This document shows positions 1 through 9,195 of a stretch of 64,000 bases of DNA, in pieces. The notes under the pieces were generated by a model. That model searched no databases and had not been told where the DNA came from. It worked only from the letters and a program-made list of their open reading frames with translations. Both the position numbers and the translations under genes were made by a program. How positions within the stretch are numbered: the stretch's first letter is position 1; the number at the start of each line of letters is the position of its first letter. Source of the DNA: Pigmentiphaga humi (GTDB taxonomy: Bacteria > Pseudomonadota > Gammaproteobacteria > Burkholderiales > Burkholderiaceae_B); the NCBI RefSeq assembly GCF_900606115.1, contig NZ_UWPJ01000039.1:222412-286411 (forward strand). Direction: 5' to 3'.

Positions 1-9
1 CCTCCGGTG

Positions 10-522
10 TCAAGCCGGCTCCGCGCCCTCGTAGCGGACCATGATCAGCCAATCCGCGTGCACCGACGGCCGCTGCGCGCCCTCGACCTCGACCTCGACG
101 GTGATGCTCCAGGTGCAGCGCGCCTCGCCGGGCCGGATTTCCTTCACCTCGGCCAGTGCGAACCTGGCCGATACACGCGCCCCGGAAGGCACGGGGGCCG
201 TGAAGCGGATCTTGTCGAAACCGTAGTTCAACACCATGGCCGCGCCGGGAAAAGCGACGCAGCTCGCCTGCCAGTACGTCAGCAGGGACAGCACGAGAAA
301 GCCATGGGCGATGGTCCGGCCGTACGGGGATTCGGCCTGTGCGCGCGCCGGATCCACATGGATCCACTGGTTGTCGCGCGTGACCTGGCCGAACCGGTCG
401 ATCGTCTCTTGGTCTACGGCAACGGTGTCGGAAACGATGGCCGGCTGCCCGACGAAATCCACGAGCGCCTGCACGGAGTCGAACTGCCGGATTGCGGAAG
501 AGAGCGGTGGATGGCTTGCCAT
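10..522 (-). CDS. MaoC-like (R)-specific enoyl-CoA hydratase
   Basis: Predicted hot-dog-fold hydratase of about 170 residues that would add water to an enoyl-CoA or a similar thioester. The MaoC signature is visible: 'DRFGQVTRDNQWIHVDPARA' with the catalytic-type Asp and His, followed by 'GRTIAHGFLVLSLL'. I start it at the ATG ending at 522, two bases after the thiolase stop; a longer upstream reading frame has no MaoC homology. It is the last visible gene of a leftward operon with thiolase, SDR, CoA-transferase and Bug receptor, so it probably works in a beta-oxidation-like branch. The substrate is unknown. The operon may continue beyond the left edge of the window. Confidence 0.88.
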   Translation of the reverse strand: MASHPPLSSAIRQFDSVQALVDFVGQPAIVSDTVAVDQETIDRFGQVTRDNQWIHVDPARAQAESPYGRTIAHGFLVLSLLTYWQASCVAFPGAAMVLNYGFDKIRFTAPVPSGARVSARFALAEVKEIRPGEARCTWSITVEVEVEGAQRPSVHADWLIMVRYEGAEPA

Positions 523-524
523 GG

Positions 525-1712
525 TCAGATCCGTTCGAAGATGGCGGCGATGCCCTGTCCGCCGCCTATGCACATGGTGACCAGCGCATACCGGCCGCCG
601 ATGCGGTGGAGTTCGTGCAAGGCCTTGACGGTGATGATGGCGCCGGTCGCGCCCACCGGATGGCCCAAGGCGATGCCCGATCCGTTGGGATTCACCTTGC
701 CGGGGTCGAACCCGAGCTCGCGGGCGACCGCGCAGGCCTGGGCCGCGAAGGCTTCGTTGGCTTCGATGACGTCGATATCGTCCACGCGCAGGCCGGCCTT
801 GTCCAGCACGGTGCGCGTGGCGGGGACGGGACCGATGCCCATGTAGCGCGGATCCACGCCTGCGTGGGCATAGGCCACCAGCCGGGCCAGCGGCCGGGCG
901 CCGCATGCCTGCGCGCGGGAGCGCTCCATCAGCACGAGCGCGGCCGCGCCATCGTTGATGCCCGATGCGTTGCCCGCCGTGACGGTGCCGTCGTCAGGCG
1001 CGAACGCGGGTCTGAGGCCGGCGAGATCCTGCAGGCTGATGTCGCTGCGCAGGTGCTCGTCCTGGGCGAACACGGTGCTGCCCTTGCGTCCCGGCACGGT
1101 AATCGGGACGAGCTGCGAGGCGAAGCGGCCTTCGGCGACCGCCCGTGCCGCCCGCTGATGGCTTTCGACGGCGAGCGCATCCTGCTCGCCGCGCGTAATG
1201 CCGTATTTCCTGGCGACGTTTTCCGCCGTCATGCCCATGTGGATGCGGTGGAAAGGGTCGTGCAGCGCGCCGAGCAGGGTGTCCACCATGGCGGTGTCGC
1301 CCATGCGCGCGCCCACGCGCATGGCCTGGCTGGCGTAGGGAGCGCGCGACATGCTTTCGGCCCCGCCGGCGACCGCCGTGGCGCAGTCGCCGAGCAGGAT
1401 GGATTGCGCGGCGGAAACGATGGCCTGCAGGCCCGACCCGCACAAGCGGTTGACGTTGAAGGCCGGCGTGTGCTCGCCGCAGCCTCCTTCGATGGCCGCG
1501 ACGCGCGATAGATACAGGTCGCGGGGTTCGGTATTGATGACCTGGCCGAAGCAGACGTGCTCTACTTGGCTTGGGTCGATCTCCGCGCGCGCTACGGCGG
1601 CGCGGAGGACCTCGGTGGCGAGCGCGACGGGCGGAACGTCCTTGAGGCCCTTGCCGAAGCTCCCGATGGGGGTGCGGACGCCGGATAGGACGACGACTTC
1701 TCTAGTTGCCAT
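525..1712 (-). CDS. Acetyl-CoA acetyltransferase (thiolase)
   Basis: Thiolase that cleaves a 3-ketoacyl-CoA, or condenses two acyl-CoAs, in the cytoplasm. About 395 residues, the usual thiolase length. The acyl-accepting Cys is in 'NVNRLCGSGLQA' (about residue 91). The C-terminal catalytic motifs 'GHPVGATGA' (His) and 'CIGGGQG' (Cys) are both intact. The ATG at 1712 (MATREV) is preferred; a GTG three codons upstream at 1721 is also in frame. It sits between the SDR and MaoC genes, so dehydrogenation, hydration and thiolysis are encoded side by side. Assignment to degradation rather than synthesis comes from this context. Confidence 0.93.
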   Translation of the reverse strand: MATREVVVLSGVRTPIGSFGKGLKDVPPVALATEVLRAAVARAEIDPSQVEHVCFGQVINTEPRDLYLSRVAAIEGGCGEHTPAFNVNRLCGSGLQAIVSAAQSILLGDCATAVAGGAESMSRAPYASQAMRVGARMGDTAMVDTLLGALHDPFHRIHMGMTAENVARKYGITRGEQDALAVESHQRAARAVAEGRFASQLVPITVPGRKGSTVFAQDEHLRSDISLQDLAGLRPAFAPDDGTVTAGNASGINDGAAALVLMERSRAQACGARPLARLVAYAHAGVDPRYMGIGPVPATRTVLDKAGLRVDDIDVIEANEAFAAQACAVARELGFDPGKVNPNGSGIALGHPVGATGAIITVKALHELHRIGGRYALVTMCIGGGQGIAAIFERI

Positions 1713-1727
1713 GGTGTGCACTCAGGG

Positions 1728-2633
1728 CTAAGCGGGGCTGGGTTGGCGGCGAGCCTGGGCCTTGGCGATCTCGTGGCGCAACTGGTCGAAGCCGGTGGCG
1801 GGGACGATTTCCCCCCGGCGATCGGCCACCTGGTCCAGCCGGTCGATCAGGGCGTTGGCCGACAATTCCGCCTGGTCCAGGCAGATGCCCTGGGTCATGG
1901 TGATGTTCGCCTGCTCGAAACTTCCCGCGCCGGCCAGCAGGATGGTGCGGTTCGGGGCGTTTTCCGCAACCAGGGCGACCACGGCGGGGCTGACCGACTC
2001 GGGCGCGAGCATGTCGAGCGCTTCCCGTTCGAGCAGGCCTTCGGTCATGGCGGTGGCGGCCGTGGGCGCGAGGCAGTTCACGTGCACGCCGTATTTTTCG
2101 CCTTCGAGAGCCAGGGTCTGCATCAGGCCGACCAGCGCCATCTTTGCCGCGGCGTAGTTGGCCTGGCCGAAGTTGCCGTAGAGGCCGGAGGAGGACGTCG
2201 TCATTACGATGCGCCCATAGTTCTGTTCGCGCATGGCGTTCCACACCGCGTGGGTGCAGTGCACCGAACCCATCAGGTGCACCTCCATCACGAGCCGGAA
2301 ATCCTCCAGGCTCATCTTGGCGAAAGTCTTGTCGCGCAGGATGCCCGCGTTGTTCACCAGAATGTCGACGCGGCCCCACTGGGCGACCGCGTGTTCCACC
2401 ATCGCCTGGACCTGCCGGGGATCGGTCACGTCGGCGCCGTGTGCGAAAGCATCGCCGCCGGCCGCGCGAATCGCGCCTACGACGGCTTGCGCTGCGGAGT
2501 CCGGCCGGTCGGCCCCCATGTCGTTGACCAGCACCTTGGCGCCATGGCGCGCGAGTTCGAGCGCATGGGAACGACCCAGGCCGCGGCCGGCCCCCGTCAC
2601 GATGGCGATGCGGCCTTGCAGAAGTTGTGTCAT
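1728..2633 (-). CDS. Short-chain dehydrogenase, 3-hydroxyacyl-CoA dehydrogenase type
   Basis: NAD(P)-dependent oxidoreductase of 301 residues. The Rossmann motif 'TGAGRGLGR' is at the N-terminus, 'NNAG' follows, and the catalytic Ser with Y-x3-K is in 'TSSSGLYGNFGQANYAAAK'. The motif style and the 'HGAKVLVNDMG' segment resemble the dehydrogenase half of peroxisomal multifunctional enzyme 2, which oxidises (R)-3-hydroxyacyl-CoA. That fits with the MaoC hydratase and thiolase next to it. The C-terminal part is longer than in a minimal SDR. The exact acyl substrate is not readable from sequence. Confidence 0.9.
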   Translation of the reverse strand: MTQLLQGRIAIVTGAGRGLGRSHALELARHGAKVLVNDMGADRPDSAAQAVVGAIRAAGGDAFAHGADVTDPRQVQAMVEHAVAQWGRVDILVNNAGILRDKTFAKMSLEDFRLVMEVHLMGSVHCTHAVWNAMREQNYGRIVMTTSSSGLYGNFGQANYAAAKMALVGLMQTLALEGEKYGVHVNCLAPTAATAMTEGLLEREALDMLAPESVSPAVVALVAENAPNRTILLAGAGSFEQANITMTQGICLDQAELSANALIDRLDQVADRRGEIVPATGFDQLRHEIAKAQARRQPSPA

Positions 2634-2657
2634 AGGTTCTCTAGGTTGTCGAAATGC

Positions 2658-3914
2658 TCAGGGTGCCAAAGGGGTGGGGGCCTCGTCGCATGTCCGGATG
2701 ACCCCGGCACGCTCGAGTTCGGCGAGGGCTTCGTCATCCAGGCCGGTTTCCGCCAGCACGGCGCGGGTGTCCTGGCCCAGCGCAGGCGCGCCGGCCCGGC
2801 TGGGGCCGCCGTCCTGGTCCACATTAAAACCGATCCCCCGGGTCCTGACTTCGGCGTCGCCCTGGCGGAAGCGGTAGTCGGGCAAGTTCACGCAGCCGGT
2901 GGCATCGGCCTCTTGGAGGAATTCCTCGAGTTTCCTCACCCTGGCTGCAGGCACGCCCGCATGGCTCAGGAGTTCCTCCAGCCGTGCCGCGCCGCGGGCC
3001 GCGAAGGCCTGGCGCAAGCGTTGCGCGACGTAGTCACGATCGTTCGGCACCACGAATCCGTTGGGGGCATTGAACGCCGCGAGGTCGAGCGCCCGGGCGT
3101 CGCCGCACAGTTCCTCGATGCCGAGGATGGCGGCGAGCTTGCGGAACTGGGCCGGCGTGTTCGCGGCGACCGCCAGCCAGCCGTCCGCGCATGGGTAGGT
3201 GTCGGCCGCCGGGCTGCCCGTATAGCCGCGGTTGCCGACCCGGCGCGTCGGCGCGCCGTCGGTCAGGAATGCGCAGGCGTTGGTGTACATGAGCATCAGG
3301 GAAGCCTGGACCATGGAGGCGTCGATGTACTGGCCGGTTCCATCGCGGGACCTGCGGTGCAGCGACGCGACGATGGACAGCGCGCCCAGCATGCCGACCG
3401 CCACGTCGATGACGGGGAAGCCGACCTTGAGCGGTGGCGCGTCGTCTCCCTCGCCGGACATCATCATCATGCCGGTCAGTGCCTGCACGACGTGGTCGTA
3501 GGCGCCGCGCCCGGACCAGTCTCCCTGCTGGCCGAAGCCCGAGATGGAGCAGTAGACGATGTCCGGCCGGACTGCCTTGATCGATGCGTAGTCGAGCCCG
3601 TAGCGCGCGACCACGCCGGGCCGGAAGTTCTCGATGAATACGTCGGCGGATGCGGCAAGCGTCCGCAGCAGTTCGGCGCCTTGCGGGGTGCGGATGTCCA
3701 GCGCCAGCGACTGCTTGCCGGCGTTGAGGGCGGCGAATCCGGTGGGTGTATCGGTGTCCGCCCCGTTCTTCATCGAGCGCAGGACTTCGCCCGCCAGCGG
3801 CGGTTCCACCTTGATGACTTCGGCGCCCAATTGGGCCAGATAGAACGAGGTCAGGGGCCCGGCGATCACGTGCGACAGATCCAGCACGCGCACGCCTTCG
3901 AGTGGCTTGGCCAT
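2658..3914 (-). CDS. Family III CoA-transferase (CaiB/BaiF type)
   Basis: Predicted to move CoA between an acyl-CoA donor and a free carboxylic acid, activating the operon's substrate. About 418 residues, typical of the family. Family hallmarks include 'VRVLDLSHVIAGP' near the N-terminus and 'LGAEVIKVEPP', followed by 'ENFRPGVVARYGLDY'. The catalytic Asp is expected in the segment after 'DVFIENFRPG'; I did not pin it down. The start is the ATG ending at 3914, preceded by GGGAAG; an upstream in-frame extension overlaps the Bug gene and is not family-like. Lying directly after the Bug receptor, it is the natural activating step for an imported carboxylate. Confidence 0.9.
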   Translation of the reverse strand: MAKPLEGVRVLDLSHVIAGPLTSFYLAQLGAEVIKVEPPLAGEVLRSMKNGADTDTPTGFAALNAGKQSLALDIRTPQGAELLRTLAASADVFIENFRPGVVARYGLDYASIKAVRPDIVYCSISGFGQQGDWSGRGAYDHVVQALTGMMMMSGEGDDAPPLKVGFPVIDVAVGMLGALSIVASLHRRSRDGTGQYIDASMVQASLMLMYTNACAFLTDGAPTRRVGNRGYTGSPAADTYPCADGWLAVAANTPAQFRKLAAILGIEELCGDARALDLAAFNAPNGFVVPNDRDYVAQRLRQAFAARGAARLEELLSHAGVPAARVRKLEEFLQEADATGCVNLPDYRFRQGDAEVRTRGIGFNVDQDGGPSRAGAPALGQDTRAVLAETGLDDEALAELERAGVIRTCDEAPTPLAP

Positions 3915-3927
3915 GAATGCTTCCCGG

Positions 3928-4905
3928 TCAGCCGGCGGTGATGCCGGTGAGTTTGACGATGTCGGCCCACTTGCGGTATTCGCTGCGCACGAACGCTGCA
4001 TCGGCCTGCGGGCTGTCGCTCCGGATCACGCGGTTTCCGGTCGCTTCGAACAGGCTCTTGACCGAGGCGTCCTGAAGCGCCGCCGTCGTCGCTTCGAATA
4101 GCTTGGCGACCGTTTCAGCGGGCGATTTCCGGGGCAGCCAGAGGCCGAACCAGAATTCCTGGACCGCCAGTTCGCTGTGCAGGATGTCGTACAGCGGCGG
4201 AATGCCGGGAAGCTCGGGCAGGGGCTCGCGGCTGGTCACGGCCAGGGCGCGCAGCTTGCCGCTCTTGACCTGCGGAATGGCGGTTCCCGCGATGGTGAAG
4301 GAGAAGTCCGTGTCGCCGCGCTGGAGAGAAATGGGGATTTCCACCGAGCCCTTGAACGGAATGTGCACCGCATCGGCCTTTAGCAGCGACACGAACGTGG
4401 CGCCGCCCAGATGCGCGCCCGACCCGATGCCGCCCGACGCGTAGTTCAGCTTCCTGGACTGAGTGCGCAACGCGGCAACGAGGTCCTGCACCGTGCGGTA
4501 GGGCGAGTCGGCGGCCACGACCAGCACGGTAGGGGAGGTGGCGATGACGGTGACCGGCACGAAATCGTTCACCGGATCGAACATCAGGCTGGGCTGCAAG
4601 GCCTTCTGGATCAGATGCGAATTCGAACCCAGCAGCACGGTGTAGCCGTCTGCCGGCGCCTGGGCGGCGTGCTGGGCGGCGAGCACCCCGCCCGCGCCGA
4701 CCTTGTTGTCGACCACGATGGGCTGGCCCAGCGCCGCGCCCAGAACAGGACCGAACTGCCGCACCATGATGTCGGGTCCGCCGCCGGCGGCGTACGGGAC
4801 GACGATGCGCACCGCTTTCGCGGGGTAGGGTTGAGCGGCCCGCGCCGCGGCGTGGAGCGTCAGGCCGGCGCCCAAGGCGCCCAGGCAGAATGTGCGGCGT
4901 TGCAT
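3928..4905 (-). CDS. Bug/TctC-family periplasmic solute-binding protein
   Basis: Extracytoplasmic receptor of the tripartite tricarboxylate transporter type, about 325 residues. The signal sequence begins MQRRTF and continues with a hydrophobic core to an 'ARAAQPYPAK' cleavage region; the paired arginines are Tat-like. The family core 'IRIVVPYAAGGGPDI'-like segment and 'IVVDNKVGAGG' are present. The ATG at 4905 follows a clear ribosome site (AAGGAG). It is the first gene of the leftward operon and is divergent from a LysR gene. Bug proteins usually bind carboxylates, so the CoA-transferase next door suggests an organic acid ligand (inference). No TctA/TctB membrane genes are nearby. Confidence 0.92.
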   Translation of the reverse strand: MQRRTFCLGALGAGLTLHAAARAAQPYPAKAVRIVVPYAAGGGPDIMVRQFGPVLGAALGQPIVVDNKVGAGGVLAAQHAAQAPADGYTVLLGSNSHLIQKALQPSLMFDPVNDFVPVTVIATSPTVLVVAADSPYRTVQDLVAALRTQSRKLNYASGGIGSGAHLGGATFVSLLKADAVHIPFKGSVEIPISLQRGDTDFSFTIAGTAIPQVKSGKLRALAVTSREPLPELPGIPPLYDILHSELAVQEFWFGLWLPRKSPAETVAKLFEATTAALQDASVKSLFEATGNRVIRSDSPQADAAFVRSEYRKWADIVKLTGITAG

Positions 4906-4930
4906 GGTGTCTCCTTGTATTGCCTGCAGC

Positions 4931-4977
4931 ATAGCGAACGGCACCATCTATAAAAAGTAATATATTTTCATATGGTG
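4931..4977. promoter_or_regulatory. Divergent promoter with LysR-type dyads
   Basis: This AT-rich stretch between the Bug and LysR genes contains ATAG-N13-CTAT (4931-4951) and an overlapping longer dyad CACCAT (4942-4947) / ATGGTG (4972-4977). AT-rich interrupted dyads of this kind are typical LysR-regulator targets. That the neighbouring LysR protein binds here is inference. Confidence 0.45.
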
Positions 4978-5009
4978 ATAGCTTTATTTTTGATCTCTTG
5001 GGAGGAGTA

Positions 5010-5942
5010 GTGATCGCACCTGATCATCTGGTCGCCAAGCTGCGCTTTCGCCATCTGCGCCTGTTGAAGGAAGTACAGGCCACGGGCAGTCTCCGGGCAG
5101 CGGGCCAGGCGCTCAACCTGACGCAACCGGCCATCAGCAAGGCGCTGACCGAGATCGAGAACGCGTTCGGCTTCGCTCTGTTCGTGCGTACGGCGCGCGG
5201 CCTGACGCCGACCGAGCAGGGGAAGGTGGTGCTGCGCGGCGCTACCTTGCTGCTGGAAGAACTCGACCATCTCCGCTCGGAGGCCGTTGCCGTCGATCGT
5301 TTCGCGGCCCAGATCCGGATCGGCGCGCCCCCGTTCCTGGCGCAGACCTACTTGCCCGGCGTGATTGCGAGATTGGTGAACCAGGCATTGCCCGTACGGG
5401 TGCAACTGCTGGAAGACCGGGTTCCCCCGCTGATCGATGCGCTGCGCCGAGGCGAGCTCGATGCGCTGATCACGACCTTCCCGCTGCAGATGCTGGAGTC
5501 CGATGCCGCGGCGTTCGAATACGTCAAGCTGTTCGAGGTTCAGTTCGCCGTCGTCGCGCCGCCCGGGCATCCGCTCGTGCGCGCGCGGCGCGTGGATTGG
5601 GCGCGTCTGTCGCGGGAGCCATGGGTGATGCCGACCGAAGGATCGATGGGCCGCAAGCTCATCGAGGACTGCTTCACGCATGCCGGGCTGCCCATGCCTT
5701 TGCCCGCGATCGAATCGACCAGTCCGACGACCAGCGTCCAACTGGTGGGCGCGGGCCTGGGCATAGGCATCATCCCCGACGTGGAGCTGCTGCACCACAG
5801 CGCATTGCGGGCGGGCACGGTCAAGCAGATACGCGTCGCGCCCGAGCCGCCGGCCAGCGTGGTGGCCTTGATCGTCCGCAAAGGGCCGGTCAATTCCCGG
5901 GTGGTTTTGTTGAAGGAAGCGTTGGAGCTTCAGTTAACCTAA
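5010..5942 (+). CDS. LysR-family transcriptional regulator
   Basis: About 310 residues. The N-terminal winged helix contains 'LRFRHLRLLKEVQATGSL' and the recognition region 'LNLTQPAISKALTEIE', followed by the periplasmic-binding-like effector domain. GTG at 5010 is preferred because GGGAGGA lies just upstream at 5000-5006; an in-frame TTG at 4998 is the alternative. It is divergent from the Bug/CoA-transferase operon, the standard arrangement for a LysR activator of a catabolic operon. The effector is probably a pathway intermediate or substrate (inference). Confidence 0.92.
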   Translation: MIAPDHLVAKLRFRHLRLLKEVQATGSLRAAGQALNLTQPAISKALTEIENAFGFALFVRTARGLTPTEQGKVVLRGATLLLEELDHLRSEAVAVDRFAAQIRIGAPPFLAQTYLPGVIARLVNQALPVRVQLLEDRVPPLIDALRRGELDALITTFPLQMLESDAAAFEYVKLFEVQFAVVAPPGHPLVRARRVDWARLSREPWVMPTEGSMGRKLIEDCFTHAGLPMPLPAIESTSPTTSVQLVGAGLGIGIIPDVELLHHSALRAGTVKQIRVAPEPPASVVALIVRKGPVNSRVVLLKEALELQLT

Positions 5943-5969
5943 CCGTTTCCCGGCAATGTTGCGTATTCC

Positions 5970-8900
5970 ATGGCGACGATTCAAGAGATGTCCCGAATCC
6001 TCGATTACTGGCACAGCGTCGAATTTTTCAACAGCTACAGTCTCGATGATCAACTCGAGGAGGCCAGAGAGTCGAACCGGAAAACGGTTTGCATCCGGAC
6101 GGCGGCTGCGGGCTCGAGCCATGGCTGGGATGAAGTGTCCGGGCATGCGGGAGAACTGTACCTTGTTCCGTTCGATGTGGCGCAGGCGGCGTCTGTGGTC
6201 GAGCAGCACGTCGCGGCAAGATCGAAAGCACGATCCGCGATCGAGCAGATTCGCGACGATGAAATGGCCCCGGAGGGTTTGACGTGCTTTGCGAAAATGA
6301 AGCTGGGGCAAGGCGGCAGGGTGAATGCCGACAGCCTGAGCGTGTCGGCTTTGCCTTGGGCTTTGGGTCGCCTGAAAAGTGGCGAGTTGGAGGGGCTTTG
6401 CGCCGACTCGTTCGAGTCGAGTCTGACAGGGCTCAGAGATGACCTGGCGGCGCTTGCAGCCGAAGACAAACCCTTCGATGCAACGCAGCTGATGGCGATG
6501 GTGCAGCGGCTTCATGAGTGGGCGCGCTACGAACCCGCCAGCGATGGCCTTGCTTGGATAGTGATATCGCCTGCCCGAGTGCAGCCGATGGAACAGGCCC
6601 GCCGTTCGAACGAGGACTCCGGGGCAAAACGCTCAGCGTGCGCCGCAAGCGAAGACCAACACGAGGCTGAGGAGGAGCGGGACTTGCCGATCCTGAACAG
6701 TTTCTACGTTCATGATCTGCTCCAGGCGCAGCGTGAGCTGGGTGGGCCGCACGCACCGCGGGCGCTGAAGGCCTATCTCTCCTTGTGCGACGCATCGAAG
6801 CTCGATCTGGATGCTCCCGCCGGCCAGCGGGCCATTCTCGAAACGCTGCGGCCCCGCAACGGAATCGACGGGCGCTGGCCCTCGTCCGCCGGCCATTTCC
6901 AGGCTTTGATGCAGCAATACGCGCTGAACCGGATGAAGACGCTCGGAGACGGCGAAATCCTTGCAGTGAACGGGCCGCCGGGTACAGGAAAGACCACGCT
7001 GCTGCGGGATCTTATCGCGCATCTCGTGGTTGAGCGGGCGAAGGTATTGGCATCGCTCGACAGCGCCAAGGACGGCCTGTCCGGCGCCATGGTCGAGGCT
7101 GTCCTCCCGGGCGGCAAGTCCCATACCTTGCCTGTCCTGTCACCGGCGCTGACGGGATTCGAAATGGTGGTGGCCTCGAGCAACAACGGAGCGGTAGAGA
7201 ACCTGTCGCTCGAATTGCCGCAGATGCGGCATCTGGATCCCGCGCAGCGCGATACGCTGGGCTACTTTCAGCCTGTGGCAACCCGCTATGCCGGCAGCCA
7301 TGCGACGAAGCCATGGACGGCTCCCAAGGAGCCCGTGTGGGGACTGGTTTCCGCTGCGCTGGGTAAGCGCGCCAACCGCATCCGGTTCGTCGACGTGTTT
7401 TCGAACCGCGCCGCAAAACCGGACGAGCGGCCGGGCGACCGGTTTCTTTCGAACGGCGAGGTTGATTTCCCGAGCTGGGACGCGGTGGGCGCACAGACCT
7501 ACTGGCGATATCGCGAACAGACGCGTGGCACGCGACGCAGTTTCCGCACTTCGCAAGACCGCTTCAAGGCGGCGCATGCAGTCTGGCAGGCGGAGTCCAG
7601 GCGTCTCGAAGCGCTCGATGCCGCATTGACCGAGCTGGAGGGCAGGTGGGCAGCGGTGGCGCGGCGGTGCCCCGATCTTCCTCATGCGGATACGAGCGAC
7701 GGGACGCTGGATCGACTGAGCGGAATGGTGCGCGAACTGGATACGGAAACGGAACTGACCGGGCAACGCCTGGGGCCGCCGTTCATCCGCTGGCTGTCCA
7801 GATGGTTTCGCCCCGATTCGTATCGACGCTGGCGCGAGACGGCGGAAGCCGCCTTTACCCTTCGCGTCGTGTGCGACAGGTTGCGGACGGCGAGATCATT
7901 GCTTGCGCAGACGGGTGTGACCGTCTGGGAAGGCGCCGGGCTTGCAGAGGACGCCTGCCAGACCCGGGCCTTTTGGCAGAGCGAGAAACTGAACGGCCTG
8001 CGCAATGAACTTTTTGCAGCGGCCATGACGCTGCATGAAGCATTCTTTCAAGAGGTTCAGACGAGGGATCTGGTCTTCGCGCTGTCGAACATGCTTACGC
8101 GAGGTTCGATCGGCGAGGCGCGAAAGGTGCTCTGGCAATGGTTTTTCATGCTGGTGCCGGTGGTCTCGAGCACCTTTGCATCGTTTCGGCGGCAGTTCGC
8201 CGGGGTTGGGCCGGAGGGACTGGGCTGGCTGATCGTCGATGAAGCTGGACAGGCGGTGCCTCAGGCGGCTGTCGGAGCGATGATGCGTGCGCGGCGCGTC
8301 GTCGTGGTGGGGGACCCTCTCCAGATCGAGCCGGTCGTCACGCAGTCGACCCGACTATTGATGCGCCTTGGCGAGTACTGGCTACAGGAGGCGCGGCCAC
8401 GTTATGCGGTGGATGCGCAGTCTGTCCAGACTCTGGCCGACCGGTGCTATCCATACGGAGTGCGGCATCCGCTCGAACGGGAACGGTTCATCGGTATTCC
8501 GCTTGTCGTGCACAGGCGGTGCGCAAGCCCGATGTTCGAGATCGCCAACACGATTGCGTACGATGGGCGGATGAAACATGCGAAGAAGGGCATGCCTTCC
8601 CCGCATCGGGTGCTCGGGCATAGCGCATGGTGGCACGTGACCGGCAACGGCAGCGACGGAACTAAGTACATCGCCGAACAGGGGCGGTGCGTATTCGAGG
8701 CGCTAGTCAAGATGTACGTCGAGGAGCCGGACCTGACCGATCCGAAGCGGCCGCAACTTCCCGATGTGTTCGTCATCACGCCGTTCCGCCAGGTCAAACG
8801 GGGCTTGAGTGCGCTTCTGGGCGATCACGACGCGTGGCGCAGCGCACTGTTCGGAACCGGACGGGGAATGCCGGCCAAGCTGGCGGAGTGGATAAAGACG

Positions 8901-9179
8901 CGGGTCGGGACGGCCCACACGTTCCAGGGCAAGGAAAGCGAAACCGTCTTTTTCGTTCTAGGTTGCGATGCGGAGCAGACCGGAGCGATAGCGTGGGCGG
9001 CTGCGGCTCCGAACCTGCTCAACGTCGCCGTCACACGTGCGAAAAGCCATCTGTATCTCGTTGGCGACCGCGACCTGTGGGGCGGACGGCAATATTTCGA
9101 TACCGCGCTCGCGATGCTGGGCGCATGGGCGGGCCAACATGCGGGCCGGGCTGCCGCAGCAGATTCTCGCGAAGAATGA
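5970..9179 (+). CDS. Orphan superfamily 1 (Upf1/Dna2-like) helicase
   Basis: Large ATP-dependent DNA or RNA helicase, 1069 residues. Walker A 'GPPGTGKT' is at 335-342, motif Ia is around 'VASSNNGAVENL', Walker B 'DEAGQ' at about 757-761, motif III 'GDPLQIEP', motif V 'TAHTFQGKE' at about 982, and motif VI 'NVAVTRAK' at about 1018. The first ~250 residues form a separate N-terminal region (beginning with a 'LDYWHSVEFF' motif) that I do not recognise. A long insert of about 300 residues lies between motifs Ia and II. I see no nuclease motif. It stands alone between two catabolic units and appears less GC-rich than its neighbours, which suggests acquisition. A role in phage defence or nucleic-acid repair is possible but unproven. 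Confidence 0.85.
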   Translation: MATIQEMSRILDYWHSVEFFNSYSLDDQLEEARESNRKTVCIRTAAAGSSHGWDEVSGHAGELYLVPFDVAQAASVVEQHVAARSKARSAIEQIRDDEMAPEGLTCFAKMKLGQGGRVNADSLSVSALPWALGRLKSGELEGLCADSFESSLTGLRDDLAALAAEDKPFDATQLMAMVQRLHEWARYEPASDGLAWIVISPARVQPMEQARRSNEDSGAKRSACAASEDQHEAEEERDLPILNSFYVHDLLQAQRELGGPHAPRALKAYLSLCDASKLDLDAPAGQRAILETLRPRNGIDGRWPSSAGHFQALMQQYALNRMKTLGDGEILAVNGPPGTGKTTLLRDLIAHLVVERAKVLASLDSAKDGLSGAMVEAVLPGGKSHTLPVLSPALTGFEMVVASSNNGAVENLSLELPQMRHLDPAQRDTLGYFQPVATRYAGSHATKPWTAPKEPVWGLVSAALGKRANRIRFVDVFSNRAAKPDERPGDRFLSNGEVDFPSWDAVGAQTYWRYREQTRGTRRSFRTSQDRFKAAHAVWQAESRRLEALDAALTELEGRWAAVARRCPDLPHADTSDGTLDRLSGMVRELDTETELTGQRLGPPFIRWLSRWFRPDSYRRWRETAEAAFTLRVVCDRLRTARSLLAQTGVTVWEGAGLAEDACQTRAFWQSEKLNGLRNELFAAAMTLHEAFFQEVQTRDLVFALSNMLTRGSIGEARKVLWQWFFMLVPVVSSTFASFRRQFAGVGPEGLGWLIVDEAGQAVPQAAVGAMMRARRVVVVGDPLQIEPVVTQSTRLLMRLGEYWLQEARPRYAVDAQSVQTLADRCYPYGVRHPLERERFIGIPLVVHRRCASPMFEIANTIAYDGRMKHAKKGMPSPHRVLGHSAWWHVTGNGSDGTKYIAEQGRCVFEALVKMYVEEPDLTDPKRPQLPDVFVITPFRQVKRGLSALLGDHDAWRSALFGTGRGMPAKLAEWIKTRVGTAHTFQGKESETVFFVLGCDAEQTGAIAWAAAAPNLLNVAVTRAKSHLYLVGDRDLWGGRQYFDTALAMLGAWAGQHAGRAAAADSREE

Positions 9180-9195
9180 GAGGCGCGCGGCAGCC

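Noticed and set aside
1716..3941. 741-codon plus-strand frame over the SDR and CoA-transferase genes
   Set aside because: Both underlying minus-strand genes have complete catalytic motifs; the plus-strand product is His/Gly/Arg-rich and lacks domains.
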